Shown here one piece after another: positions 33,403-42,088 of a stretch of DNA of 64,000 nucleotides (positions are counted from its first letter, which is position 1; each line of letters starts with the position of its first letter). Source of the DNA: Jeotgalibaca sp052266715 (GTDB lineage Bacteria > Bacillota > Bacilli > Lactobacillales > Aerococcaceae); assembly GCA_052266715.1 (NCBI GenBank), contig JBQPRB010000004.1. One strand, 5' to 3'. Both the position numbers and the translations under genes were made by a program. The notes below the pieces were generated by a model. That model ran no database searches. It was not told the origin of the DNA and saw only the letters and a list, made by a program, of their open reading frames with translations.

Positions 33403-34992
33403 TTACAAATTACCCGAGCGGAATATCGAGTAAAGAAGCCAAATACCAAACAAACCTGAAACGACGAAACCAGTTTGCCCCAGCAACTGTCCGCCTTCTG
33501 TAGAAGACATGAAAGAGGAAGATAGTAATAATCCTACAATGATGATGGCCATGACGACCCGGTTCGACATTTTTTTTACGTCCGCCCACTTTTCGTCCAG
33601 ATCATCCGTATCGATATTCAAACGCAAACGACCATTGATGATTTGTTTCAGGAGCGTAGAAATATTTTCCGGCATTTCACTGACGTCTTTTAGGACGGTA
33701 TACCCTTTACCTAAAACCTTCTCTTTTTCAAATCTTTCTAGTAAGGTATAGACATTAATGTTTTCAGCCAAATACTCTTTTGCGGTCCGAATTAAATTCA
33801 AATCTGGTGCCAAATCCAAATAAACGCCTTCCAGGATTGAAAGTGCCTTGGCTAAAATCGTCAACTCACTGGGAATCACCATGCTATGGCGTTTAAACAT
33901 TTTAATGAAGTCTATTAATGCTTCGGATATGCGCACATTTTGCATATCTGAGGTCAAATAAACATCAAAGATGTATTCCAAATCACGGTATAGTTTACGT
34001 TTATCCATGGGCATACTTGGCGTTGCAATCTTCAAAGCAGACTTGACCATCATATCGAGATCCTGTAAAGCCAAAGCTTCTATTAGACGATTGAGTTCTA
34101 GCCTTAAGGTTTCACTCAATTTCCCCATAATACCGAAATCAATGAAATAGATTTTGCCGTCTTTAATAATCATATTCCCCGGATGAGGATCGCCATGGAA
34201 ATAGCCATCCTTAAAAATTTGTTTTAAATAGGAAAGAATCAATTTTTGACTGATATCTTCCATATCATAACCAAGCAATTCCAATTCATCCTTATTGGTT
34301 ATCTTTGTTCCTTCAATATATTCTTCGACCAGAACTCTTCTTCTGGTCAAACCTTCATACACTTTAGGCACTGCCACGCAAGCTACACTCTTATTCTTTT
34401 CCTGGAACTCCACCAAGAGTTTTGCTTCATTACGAAAATCGAGTTCTATCATCGTTGCATCTTTCACTTGCTGGAAAGCTTCCTTGGGGTCAATAACATC
34501 GACAATCCCTTTCGGAATTAAATCACTCAAGCGAATCAAGATATCCAGATCCCGAATAAGTAATTCATCGATAACCGGGCGTTGCACTTTAAGAATAACC
34601 ACTTCGCCCGTTCGCAACGTTCCTTTATGGACTTGGGCCATCGAGGCACTCGCTAACGGTTTTTCATCCAAATGCAAAAAGACTTCGCCCAAAGACAGTC
34701 CCGTGTCCTCAAGAAAAATGCGTTCCACCTCGGAAAATGGGAATTCTGGCGCACGATCTTGCAAGAGCGTCAATTCATCCACAAAAGCTTGCGGTAAAAT
34801 ATCTAGACGGGTAGAGAGAATTTGGCCGATTTTAATAAAGCTTGGTCCCAATTTTTCAAAAGCTTTGCGCAAATTAACTGCATCAATCTCAACAGCATCT
34901 GTCCGATTTTGAACTTTATGGTGGTAAACAAAACGAAATCCGTAATTTGAAAGGACCCGCACAATTTCCCGCAAGCGTTTGTCATCTGCCAT
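33403..34992 (-). CDS. AarF/UbiB/ABC1-family atypical protein kinase-like protein
   Basis: This 529-residue protein has the ABC1/UbiB kinase-like core: KIGQILSTRLDILP (KxGQ motif, about residue 52), the alanine-rich loop ASASMAQVHKG in place of a glycine loop, and the catalytic and metal segments GDPHPGNMIIKDGKIYFIDFG near residue 270. The C-terminus has two membrane segments (about 475-525). UbiB-type proteins are ATPases that help handle isoprenoid quinones and other membrane lipids. In Gram-positives without ubiquinone the role is open. The downstream partner order is phasin-like gene first, then this gene 25 bases later, an arrangement seen in other Firmicutes. Confidence 0.92.
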   Translation of the reverse strand: MADDKRLREIVRVLSNYGFRFVYHHKVQNRTDAVEIDAVNLRKAFEKLGPSFIKIGQILSTRLDILPQAFVDELTLLQDRAPEFPFSEVERIFLEDTGLSLGEVFLHLDEKPLASASMAQVHKGTLRTGEVVILKVQRPVIDELLIRDLDILIRLSDLIPKGIVDVIDPKEAFQQVKDATMIELDFRNEAKLLVEFQEKNKSVACVAVPKVYEGLTRRRVLVEEYIEGTKITNKDELELLGYDMEDISQKLILSYLKQIFKDGYFHGDPHPGNMIIKDGKIYFIDFGIMGKLSETLRLELNRLIEALALQDLDMMVKSALKIATPSMPMDKRKLYRDLEYIFDVYLTSDMQNVRISEALIDFIKMFKRHSMVIPSELTILAKALSILEGVYLDLAPDLNLIRTAKEYLAENINVYTLLERFEKEKVLGKGYTVLKDVSEMPENISTLLKQIINGRLRLNIDTDDLDEKWADVKKMSNRVVMAIIIVGLLLSSSFMSSTEGGQLLGQTGFVVSGLFGIWLLYSIFRSGNL

Positions 34993-35016
34993 TGTTCTCT
35001 CCCCCGCCTATTTCCA

Positions 35017-35301
35017 TTATTTATTCAACAGCGCTTCCAATTTTGCACTTAAAGCATCTAATTTTTCATGTACTTCGTCAAGGTCTTCTTTTTTCGCATA
35101 GCCCAGGTCAGCTAGTTCGCTCTTTTGAATAGGGCGTTTGTCAGTGACTTTTCGCGTCAGTTCACTTTGTAGCTCTTTTCCTTCTTGAACGGTTACCCGC
35201 CCTTTTTCTACCATTTCATTAATCAGTTTCTCTGCTTTTTCCACAGACATAGAGGTCAGGCCAACACCAGCTAGAAATATTTTCTTCAATTCTTCCATCA
35301 T
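35017..35301 (-). CDS. Phasin-like small coiled-coil protein
   Basis: This 94-residue protein is rich in Lys, Glu and Leu, with AEKLINEMVEKGRVTVQEGK in the first half and a heptad-like end DEVHEKLDALSAKLEALLNK. It matches the short proteins annotated as phasin or PHA-synthesis regulator-like that precede AarF-type genes in Firmicutes. It probably assists that membrane-associated kinase-like protein; no polyhydroxyalkanoate genes are near. Two adjacent ATG codons (35301 and 35298) could both serve with the GGAGAGGG site. Function is inferred from context only. Confidence 0.7.
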   Translation of the reverse strand: MMEELKKIFLAGVGLTSMSVEKAEKLINEMVEKGRVTVQEGKELQSELTRKVTDKRPIQKSELADLGYAKKEDLDEVHEKLDALSAKLEALLNK

Positions 35302-35420
35302 TTTCCCTCTCCTTTATAAAAACTTTTAATCTAATTCTATTTTACCATAACTAAAATATCATTTGCGCCATGTAGTTAATCTGGTAAAATATAAGGAACA
35401 TTTCAAAGGAGAATAAAACC

Positions 35421-36005
35421 ATGAAAGAAAGCAAAAACAAAACCTATCGAATCGCCATTTTAGGAATTTTATCAGCTATCATCATCATTCAAAATTTTGT
35501 CCCGTTTCTTGGAAATATTCCGATTCCACCACTTAATCCAACCATTATTCAAATCACGGTTATCGTTGCTTCTTTTGTTTTGGGCATTAAAGATGGGATG
35601 ATTGTCGGTGGGATTTGGGGATTGGTACGTATGTTAAAAGCCTATACCTTACCAACTTCTCCACTTGATTTATTATTATTTACCAATCCCATGATTTCTC
35701 TTATTCCCCGTATTCTGATTGGTTTAACTGCTGGATGGATTTTCCAACAATTCAATAAACGCGGGCAAGAAAAACGCGGTATGGTTATTGGAGCTGTCGT
35801 TGGTTCACTTACAAATACAATTTTAGTTCTCGGTTTTATTGCCCTGCTTTTTGGAGAGCAATACTCTGAGGCCTTGGGAATCAGCTCAGCTAATCTAATG
35901 GGTGCCCTGGCTGCCGTTGTAGCTACGAACGGGATTGCCGAAGCTGTCGCTTCTGCCATCATTGCACCTATTATCGCCAAAGCATTGATGAAAGTAAAAC
36001 GCTGA
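35421..36005 (+). CDS. ECF transporter S component (vitamin-type substrate-binding membrane protein)
   Basis: This 194-residue protein has five or six membrane segments and the typical S-component layout: TYRIAILGILSAIIIIQNF in segment 1, SFVLGIKDGMIVGGIWGL with glycine-rich residues, NPMISLIPRILIGLTAGW, and a C-terminal hydrophobic segment. S components bind a vitamin or metal and dock on the shared EcfA-EcfA'-EcfT energy module, which is encoded elsewhere. It looks most like the pantothenate-type group, but the substrate is not proven, and no riboswitch is visible upstream. It has an AAAGGAG site and ends one base before the convergent TVP38 gene. Confidence 0.88.
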   Translation: MKESKNKTYRIAILGILSAIIIIQNFVPFLGNIPIPPLNPTIIQITVIVASFVLGIKDGMIVGGIWGLVRMLKAYTLPTSPLDLLLFTNPMISLIPRILIGLTAGWIFQQFNKRGQEKRGMVIGAVVGSLTNTILVLGFIALLFGEQYSEALGISSANLMGALAAVVATNGIAEAVASAIIAPIIAKALMKVKR

Positions 36006-36617
36006 TCATAGTCCCAGGTAACGCATGAACCAATCAGTAATGGATGCCCCACCGATGCCATAAACAAAGAGTTTCAATGGTTTAGTCCAAAGGTAAATTT
36101 TCATGAACCGATTGAAAGTCATCGCCGTAATGCCAGCCAACATGCATAAAAAATCATCCGGAAAGCCAGGAAAAGCAAAAGCGACCCCCAGAAAAATATC
36201 AAATCGTTTTCCTTTGGTTAGAATGGCGTAATATTTTTGATAGGTTTCTTCTTGAACAAAAGCGCGGACAAACGTTTTTCCAAACCGACGGGCCAAGAAA
36301 AAGTTGGCTATCGACCCCAATGTCACACCGATGAAACTCAGGATAAACCCCCAAAGATTACCAAATAGTAAAGGGGCGATAATGAGAATAATCCCTCCCG
36401 GCACGATGGGATAGATCACTTGGGACATTTGTAAGAGGATAAATATAATGGGTCCCAAGATTCCCATTCTGAATATGAGGGCTTGTGTACCGGACAATAT
36501 TTCATTATAGCCGATTTGATAGGTATAGTAAGCCAATCCAACGGATAAAAGGATGCCCATTACAGTGAATAGGCGAATAACATTGCGGTTGGTTTCAATA
36601 ATCTGTTTTTCTGTCAT
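36006..36617 (-). CDS. TVP38/TMEM64 (DedA-related) membrane protein
   Basis: This 203-residue membrane protein has five or six hydrophobic segments and the SNARE-associated/VTT core: YPIVPGGIILIIAPLLFG, GSIANFFLARRFG and FPGFPDDFLCMLAGITAM. VTT-domain proteins in bacteria (DedA, YtxB/YdjX-like) transport or scramble lipids, including recycling of undecaprenyl phosphate in some cases. This branch is uncharacterised. It is a single gene convergent with the ECF S component. Confidence 0.88.
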   Translation of the reverse strand: MTEKQIIETNRNVIRLFTVMGILLSVGLAYYTYQIGYNEILSGTQALIFRMGILGPIIFILLQMSQVIYPIVPGGIILIIAPLLFGNLWGFILSFIGVTLGSIANFFLARRFGKTFVRAFVQEETYQKYYAILTKGKRFDIFLGVAFAFPGFPDDFLCMLAGITAMTFNRFMKIYLWTKPLKLFVYGIGGASITDWFMRYLGL

Positions 36618-36697
36618 CTTGGCTCACCCCTTTCTTTTTTCATTATAACCAACTGAAACCAGAATTGGTTGCGCCTTAAGTCCCATTTACATAAACT

Positions 36698-36730
36698 AAA
36701 AAAACCGACAGAAACTCTGTCGGTTTTTTT
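36698..36730 (-). terminator. Terminator of the M20D amidohydrolase gene
   Basis: Perfect stem (AAAAAAACCGACAG at 36698-36711 with CTGTCGGTTTTTTT at 36717-36730) and a five-base loop. Confidence 0.9.
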
Positions 36731-36739
36731 ATCTGCTTA

Positions 36740-37936
36740 TTAAAATTCATCCTGGCTCAAATATGCTAACGCATATTGGGCATATAATTCGGCACCAACT
36801 ATCATAGCTTCTTCGTCAACATTGAAGCGCCCATGGTGATGTGGCCAAGTCGTGCCTTTTTCTTCGTTTCCGGCACCTACTAAAGCAAAAGCCCCTGTAC
36901 ATTCAGCCATGTAATAACCAAAGTCTTCTGCACCCATTGTTGGTGGCTCTGAATATAAATTATTTCTTCCAAAAGCATCTTCCGCTACTCTCTGAACGAG
37001 ATGCGCTGTTCTTTCTTCGTTAACAACTGGTTCGGTCATTCGAATGTACTCGAACTCCACCGTTGCGCCGTTCGCTTCCGCCAAAGCAACTGCATATGCT
37101 CGCAATGTATCTTCAATCGTTTGACGGATATCATTATGGAAAGTCCGAACTGTTCCTTCCATATAAGCATCTTCCGCGATGACATTGAATCGTTGTCCAA
37201 TCGTTGCTTTGCCGATTGTGACAACAGCTGGTTTCAATGGATCAACTTTACGTGAAACAATTGATTGAACATCAGTAATGAATTGCCCTGCAATCACGGC
37301 TGCATCGATAGTCAAATGTGGTGTTGCAGCATGGCCCCCTTTGCCCTTAAAGTGGACCTTAAAAATATCAGCAGCTGCGAACGATGGACCTACCGGACAA
37401 GAAACTTTCCCGGCTGGTCCCTGTGCCCAAATATGGATACCAAAGACATTATCAATACCGTCAATAGCTCCTTGCTCAATCATTTTTTTCGCACCTTCAG
37501 CAATTTCTTCCGCTGGTTGGAATAACAAGCGAACAGTTCCCGGAATATGCTCTCTCACACTGTTCAAAGCTTTAGTAGCAGCCAATAACATGGATGTATG
37601 TGCATCATGCCCGCAAGCATGCATTTTTCCTTCAGTGGTTGAACGATACTCTAAATCGTCTGATAATTCTTGCACGGATAATGCATCCATATCTGCACGC
37701 AAGGCAACTGTTTTGCCTGGTTTTCCGCCTACGATTTCTGCAATCAATCCGGTAGGTTCGGTCAGACGGTAGCTAACACCCCATGCATCCAATTTTTCAG
37801 CAACTTTTCGAGTCGTTTCTACTTCTTCAAAGGACAATTCCGGAAAACGATGTAAGTCCCGGCGAAAAGCAATCATCAGTTCCTCGTTTTCGTGAAGGAA
37901 TTCTTTTATTGTTGTTTCAATAGCATTTTGTACCAT
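36740..37936 (-). CDS. M20D-family amidohydrolase (N-acyl-amino-acid hydrolase type)
   Basis: This 398-residue enzyme belongs to the M20D metallo-amidohydrolases. The metal-binding residues are in MHACGHDAHTSMLLAAT (about 102-118) and in FQPAEEIAEGAKKMIEQGA near residue 140; the dimerisation domain lies between. It ends with TTWPHHHGRFNVDEEAM, the usual last metal-ligand block. Such enzymes hydrolyse N-acyl amino acids, indole-acetyl conjugates or N-acetyl-diaminopimelate. It is similar to a second M20D enzyme at 40871-42088 at the level of domain plan. It is divergent from the membrane transporter at 38117. Confidence 0.93.
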   Translation of the reverse strand: MVQNAIETTIKEFLHENEELMIAFRRDLHRFPELSFEEVETTRKVAEKLDAWGVSYRLTEPTGLIAEIVGGKPGKTVALRADMDALSVQELSDDLEYRSTTEGKMHACGHDAHTSMLLAATKALNSVREHIPGTVRLLFQPAEEIAEGAKKMIEQGAIDGIDNVFGIHIWAQGPAGKVSCPVGPSFAAADIFKVHFKGKGGHAATPHLTIDAAVIAGQFITDVQSIVSRKVDPLKPAVVTIGKATIGQRFNVIAEDAYMEGTVRTFHNDIRQTIEDTLRAYAVALAEANGATVEFEYIRMTEPVVNEERTAHLVQRVAEDAFGRNNLYSEPPTMGAEDFGYYMAECTGAFALVGAGNEEKGTTWPHHHGRFNVDEEAMIVGAELYAQYALAYLSQDEF

Positions 37937-38116
37937 ACGATTAATGACCCCTTTTTAACCTTTTTTTAATCATGCTCCAATTTAGATTAAAGCGAATCCT
38001 TTTAAATGTCAAATGGTTATTTCTTTTTCATAAGCTAATGTAAATTGACGATTTACTTATATTATAATAAGATTAGAAGAAACATTTATACACAACTTTT
38101 ATTTGGAGGTTCAATC

Positions 38117-39316
38117 ATGAACAGTCTTTTGGCTTTAACAATCATTTTAGTCGTCTTCGCCATCGGTGATATGCTGGCGGTCAAGACGAAAAGTATCATT
38201 TCCATGCTCTTTTTCGCTTCTGTATTCTTTATAACTGCTTTTTGGTCCGGTTTGCCGACCACGATTTTTGCTGATTCTAATTTGCTTGCATTAGGACAGG
38301 TCATGATTACCATGCTATTGGTGCACATGGGAACTCTGTTGAATATTAAACAACTGAAAGAACAATGGAAAACGGTCATTATTGCCTTGTTAGCTATTGT
38401 CGGTGTTTCGGTCGGCATCGTCCTTTTGGGGTCTCCTATTATCGGGCTGGAAGCAGCATTGGTTGCTGCACCACCTGTTTCCGGGGGTGTGATTGCGGGA
38501 ATCCAGATGGCTGAAGCCGCAAATTTCCTAGGACGTGAAGACTTGGCCGTTTTGGCCTCGTTGCTGGTTGTTGTCCAAGGTTTTGTCGGTTATCCATTGG
38601 CATCATTTTTCTTGAAGAAAGAAGCAACAATCGTCCGGGAACAATTTATTGCCGGAAGCCTTGCCCCCGTGCAGGCTGAAACAGCAACCGAAGAAAAGGT
38701 TGAAAAGAAAAAACTGTTCCCCCAAGCCCCTACTGCTTACGAGTCAAGCAACTATTTTCTGGCTAAGACAGCCTTGATCGCTTTACTCGCGGCTTACGTT
38801 GCCACCTGGATAAATGATGGTGTCGGGTTCCGTTTGATGGACGCAAACATCATGGCCCTATTGCTGGGAATTGTCTTCAGTGAATTGGGATTCCTTGATA
38901 ATAACATTCTGGTCAAAGGTAATTCATTTGGCTTGGGAATGGCGGCTTTGACTTCGGTTATCCTGTCCACATTGGCAGCCGCCACGCCAGAAATCGTTTT
39001 TGGTCTTTTGCCGAGTATTTTGGTGGCACTTTGTTTTGGTTCTATCGGAATCCTGCTTTTCACATTTGTTGCAAGCAAAATTTTAAAAATGTCCATGTGG
39101 ATGAGTTTTGGAATCGGCATATCCGCCTTGTTTGGCTTCCCGGGCACTTTCATCGTGTCACAGGAAGTTACCCAAGCTATCGGCACAACGGACGAGGAGC
39201 GCGATGCCATCCGGAATCACATTCTCCCTAAAATGCTGGTGGCGGGATTCGTCACTGTATCCATTGGTTCTGTCGTTTTGGCTGGAATCGCTGCATCCAT
39301 CATCGCAGGCCTGTAA
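38117..39316 (+). CDS. Multi-pass membrane protein, predicted transporter
   Basis: This 399-residue protein has about ten to twelve hydrophobic segments and two glycine-rich intramembrane-looking stretches, LEAALVAAPPVSGGVIAGIQ (about 115-134) and SALFGFPGTFIVSQEVT in the second half. A hydrophilic loop (about 190-215, rich in Glu and Lys) splits the protein into two halves. This design resembles secondary transporters of the glutamate- or citrate-type fold, but I cannot name the family. The start at 38117 follows GGAGG; a frame beginning at 38045 lacks a site. Divergence from an M20D amidohydrolase suggests uptake of an acylated amino acid or release of its product. Confidence 0.65.
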   Translation: MNSLLALTIILVVFAIGDMLAVKTKSIISMLFFASVFFITAFWSGLPTTIFADSNLLALGQVMITMLLVHMGTLLNIKQLKEQWKTVIIALLAIVGVSVGIVLLGSPIIGLEAALVAAPPVSGGVIAGIQMAEAANFLGREDLAVLASLLVVVQGFVGYPLASFFLKKEATIVREQFIAGSLAPVQAETATEEKVEKKKLFPQAPTAYESSNYFLAKTALIALLAAYVATWINDGVGFRLMDANIMALLLGIVFSELGFLDNNILVKGNSFGLGMAALTSVILSTLAAATPEIVFGLLPSILVALCFGSIGILLFTFVASKILKMSMWMSFGIGISALFGFPGTFIVSQEVTQAIGTTDEERDAIRNHILPKMLVAGFVTVSIGSVVLAGIAASIIAGL

Positions 39317-39412
39317 CAGAATCGTAATCCCTTCTACTGACCATCTCGCTAGGAAACGCTTTCTTATAATGTTATAGTTAGGGAAAATAGAGCGAAAAAG
39401 GAGGTGGCAGAG

Positions 39413-39610
39413 ATGCAAAACAGAGAAGATATTCCTAAAATTGTCAATCCCGTTCTTCATCCCGATGCCCTGGTTGATGACGAAGACTTAAAAAAAGAAC
39501 CGACTGAAGAAGAAAAAGAAGCCGATGTTGTTCCGGAAGATTTTGAACATTTTAACCTCGACGCGGCCGACAAATTAGCAAAAAAAGATGAAGAAGATAA
39601 AGACAAATAA
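39413..39610 (+). CDS. Small acidic protein of unknown function
   Basis: This 65-residue protein (MQNREDIPKIVNPVLHPDAL...) is very rich in Asp, Glu and Lys, with PTEEEKEADVVPEDFEHFN in the middle and a charged end (AKKDEEDKDK). The start at 39413 has AAGGAGGTGG; a GTG three codons earlier is less likely. It has no membrane segment and no recognised domain and is probably disordered in part. A strong terminator follows, so it is a real short transcription unit, perhaps together with the transporter. Function is unknown. Confidence 0.65.
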   Translation: MQNREDIPKIVNPVLHPDALVDDEDLKKEPTEEEKEADVVPEDFEHFNLDAADKLAKKDEEDKDK

Positions 39611-39615
39611 AATTG

Positions 39616-39652
39616 AACCGCCCTGCTCCAATTTCTTGGAGCAAGGCGGTTT
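39616..39652. terminator. Bidirectional terminator between the small acidic protein and OYE genes
   Basis: AACCGCCCTGCTCCAA (39616-39631) pairs with TTGGAGCAAGGCGGTT (39637-39652), with one mismatched position, followed by T-rich sequence on the plus strand. Confidence 0.8.
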
Positions 39653-39658
39653 CTCTGT

Positions 39659-40771
39659 TTATTCAAAGGGGAGCCATCCGGGACGACCATGCAGGTATTC
39701 CCACATCATATCGGGAATCACTAAATCCTCGCGATTTTCTTCGGAAATAGTGGCTAATAATTCTTTTCCTTTACGGATTTTCTCCACGCTATCCGGATCA
39801 ACAATCAATTGGCGCCCGACAGCCACTAACGGTGCACCCATTTTCAATACGTGATTAATGTCTTCCGCTGACTTAACTTGTCCAACCCCTATTACTGGGA
39901 TACGGTCGCCAATGTGTGTAATTATTTTCGAAAGGAGAGCCGTTTTATCCGTCTTATCCCGCATAGAGGATTGATTATAATGCCCCAATGAAACGTGGAG
40001 ATAATCCAATCCCGTCTTGCCCAGTTCATCTAATAATAGCATGGTGTCATCCAACGTAATACCTGGCTCTTCTAATTCTTCTGGTGAGATACGGTAGCCT
40101 AGAATAAATGGTTTAGTTGCATGCTTAGTGATAGCTTTTTTTGCCACTTCTACTACGGCAAGAGGAAACGCCATCCTTTTTTCTAACGTTCCGCCCCACT
40201 GATCCTCTCTTCTATTTGAATGAGGAGAGAAGAATTGTTGGATTAAATAAGTATTGGCGCCATGCAACTCGACACCATCAAACCCGGCCTCGATGGCTCG
40301 TCTGGTGGCTTCTCCAAAAGCGTTTACCACTTCTTCAACCTCTTCTTCTTCCAGAGCACGTGGTTCTTCAGCCTTTTCACGTAAAGGCGCAACGGCACTG
40401 GCACTGACGGTTTGGAGCCCTTTCAATGTTTCCCGAGATCCCATCCTTCCCACGTGAAAAATCTGCAATATCGCTTTCGTACCGTTGTGATGAATGGTAT
40501 CTGCAAGTTTGCGCAGACTCGGAATCATTTCATCGGACGCTGCACTTAAAGAGCCGGCAAAACGGCCATTCTCCATTACTTGGGCACAGGAGGTGATAAC
40601 GGCGCCCAACCCTTTCGTACGACGTTTATAATAGGCTAGCTCGTCCGTTGTCAACATTCCGTTCACGAAGGATGAATTGGTTGTCATCGGCGCCATGATA
40701 ATCCGGTTCTCAATCGTAACCCCGTTTGGAAATGTAAAAGGTTCAAACATTCTCATATCTCTTTGCTTCAC
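39659..40771 (-). CDS. NADH:flavin oxidoreductase / old yellow enzyme family
   Basis: This protein of about 370 residues is an FMN-binding TIM barrel of the old yellow enzyme group: FTFPNGVTIENRIIMAPMTT at the N-terminus, FDGVELHGANTYLIQQFFSP, SNRREDQWGG and VGRQLIVDPDS near the end. These enzymes reduce activated alkenes, enones or nitro compounds with NAD(P)H. No C-terminal iron-sulfur domain is present. The longest frame starts at 40801 without a ribosome site; a GTG at 40771 preceded by AAGGAAG is preferred, though ATG codons at 40756 and 40750 are also possible. It is a separate unit downstream of the peptide operon. Confidence 0.9.
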   Translation of the reverse strand: MKQRDMRMFEPFTFPNGVTIENRIIMAPMTTNSSFVNGMLTTDELAYYKRRTKGLGAVITSCAQVMENGRFAGSLSAASDEMIPSLRKLADTIHHNGTKAILQIFHVGRMGSRETLKGLQTVSASAVAPLREKAEEPRALEEEEVEEVVNAFGEATRRAIEAGFDGVELHGANTYLIQQFFSPHSNRREDQWGGTLEKRMAFPLAVVEVAKKAITKHATKPFILGYRISPEELEEPGITLDDTMLLLDELGKTGLDYLHVSLGHYNQSSMRDKTDKTALLSKIITHIGDRIPVIGVGQVKSAEDINHVLKMGAPLVAVGRQLIVDPDSVEKIRKGKELLATISEENREDLVIPDMMWEYLHGRPGWLPFE

Positions 40772-40870
40772 TCTGATCGCTTCCTTTTTTCGTCTTTCCA
40801 TTTATCATAGTATATCGCGACGCAAAAAGTCCATCATGTCGATTCACCAACACAATGGACTCTGTTACTT

Positions 40871-42088
40871 TTATTCTTTAATTAAATAATCATCTGCAAT
40901 TGCCAGGAAGGCCTTACCTGCAACCAGCATCGCTTTTTCATCGATGTTAAAACGGGGATGATGGTGCGGAAAAGTTGCATCGTATTCAGGATTGAAAGCA
41001 CCCACATTGAAGAAAGTTCCTGGACGAACTTTCGTGAAATAGCCAAAATCTTCACCGCCCATCGAAGGCTCACGTTCAACGACGCGTTCCTCACCAAATT
41101 TTTGTTTCATCAATTCCACAAAACGGGAGGTTTCTTCCGGATGATTATACACGGCATCATAACCACGAACATACGTTAACTCACTTGTTCCATGATACAT
41201 GGAAGCAATGCTATCCGCCATGACAGCCATCTCTTTACGAATCGTTTCACGCGCTTCTTCATGATAAGTCCGGATCGTTCCCTTGATCAAAGCAGTATCC
41301 GCGATAATATTATTCGCTTCACCCCCCGCTTGGACAGTTGAAACAGTAACAACCGCTGGATGCAACGGATTAACAGCCCGACTTACCAAAGTTTGCAAGG
41401 CATCCACTAATTTTGTAGCAATAATGACGGAATCGACAGTCTCATGCGGATAAGCGCCATGTCCACCTTTTCCTTGAATGGAAATATTGAAAAAATCAGC
41501 TGCCGCCATGGCATATCCTGGTGTATAGCCAATCGTTTCTGCTTCCAGTAACGATTGAATATGTTGACCAAATACATAATCAACACCATCCATTGCACCG
41601 GCTTCGACCATGCTTTTGGCCCCTCCTGGCAAAACTTCCTCGGCATTTTGATGAATTAAAACGACATTACCATGTAATTCGTCAGCAGATTTGGCTAGTA
41701 CTTGCGCCACACTCAATAACGTTGCCGTATGGGAATCGTGGCCACAAGCATGCATGACGCCTGGATTTTGGGACTTATAAGGCACATCATTTTCTTCATG
41801 GATACGAAGTGCATCAAAGTCCGCTCGGAAGGCAAGGGTCGGGCCTGGATAAGCACCAACGATTTTTGCCACGATTCCATAGCCATTGCCAACATTCTCC
41901 TGAATATCCGTAATGCCAAAAGAACGTAATTTATTGACAATATAAGCCGCCGTTTCTTTTTCTTCAAAGGAAGGTTCCGGATGCTGATGCAAATGGCGTC
42001 TCATCGCCACCGTTTCCGTATAATTCTCCTCCAATTCTTCTGCCCAACGTTCGTAAGTATTTGTTGCTGTCATTTTTACATGTTCCAT
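40871..42088 (-). CDS. M20D-family amidohydrolase, last gene of the peptide-uptake operon
   Basis: This 405-residue metallo-amidohydrolase carries metal motifs MHACGHDSHTATLLSVAQV (about 110-128) and NAEEVLPGGAKSMVEAGA, and ends with ATFPHHHPRFNIDEKAM. The closest types are N-acyl-L-amino acid amidohydrolases, and carboxypeptidase- or aminoacylase-like activity on imported compounds is plausible. The start overlaps the end of oppF by 13 bases with AGAAGG before it, so it is translationally coupled. Its presence at the end of an opp operon suggests the transporter brings in N-acylated amino acids or peptides. Confidence 0.93.
   Translation of the reverse strand: MEHVKMTATNTYERWAEELEENYTETVAMRRHLHQHPEPSFEEKETAAYIVNKLRSFGITDIQENVGNGYGIVAKIVGAYPGPTLAFRADFDALRIHEENDVPYKSQNPGVMHACGHDSHTATLLSVAQVLAKSADELHGNVVLIHQNAEEVLPGGAKSMVEAGAMDGVDYVFGQHIQSLLEAETIGYTPGYAMAAADFFNISIQGKGGHGAYPHETVDSVIIATKLVDALQTLVSRAVNPLHPAVVTVSTVQAGGEANNIIADTALIKGTIRTYHEEARETIRKEMAVMADSIASMYHGTSELTYVRGYDAVYNHPEETSRFVELMKQKFGEERVVEREPSMGGEDFGYFTKVRPGTFFNVGAFNPEYDATFPHHHPRFNIDEKAMLVAGKAFLAIADDYLIKE

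Noticed and set aside
34295..34912. A 205-codon open frame on the plus strand
   Set aside because: It lies fully inside the UbiB-type kinase gene on the other strand, has no ribosome site or family features, and reads as a serine/arginine-rich shadow.
37278..37772. A 164-codon open frame on the plus strand
   Set aside because: It is the antisense of the M20D amidohydrolase gene, with no supporting signal.
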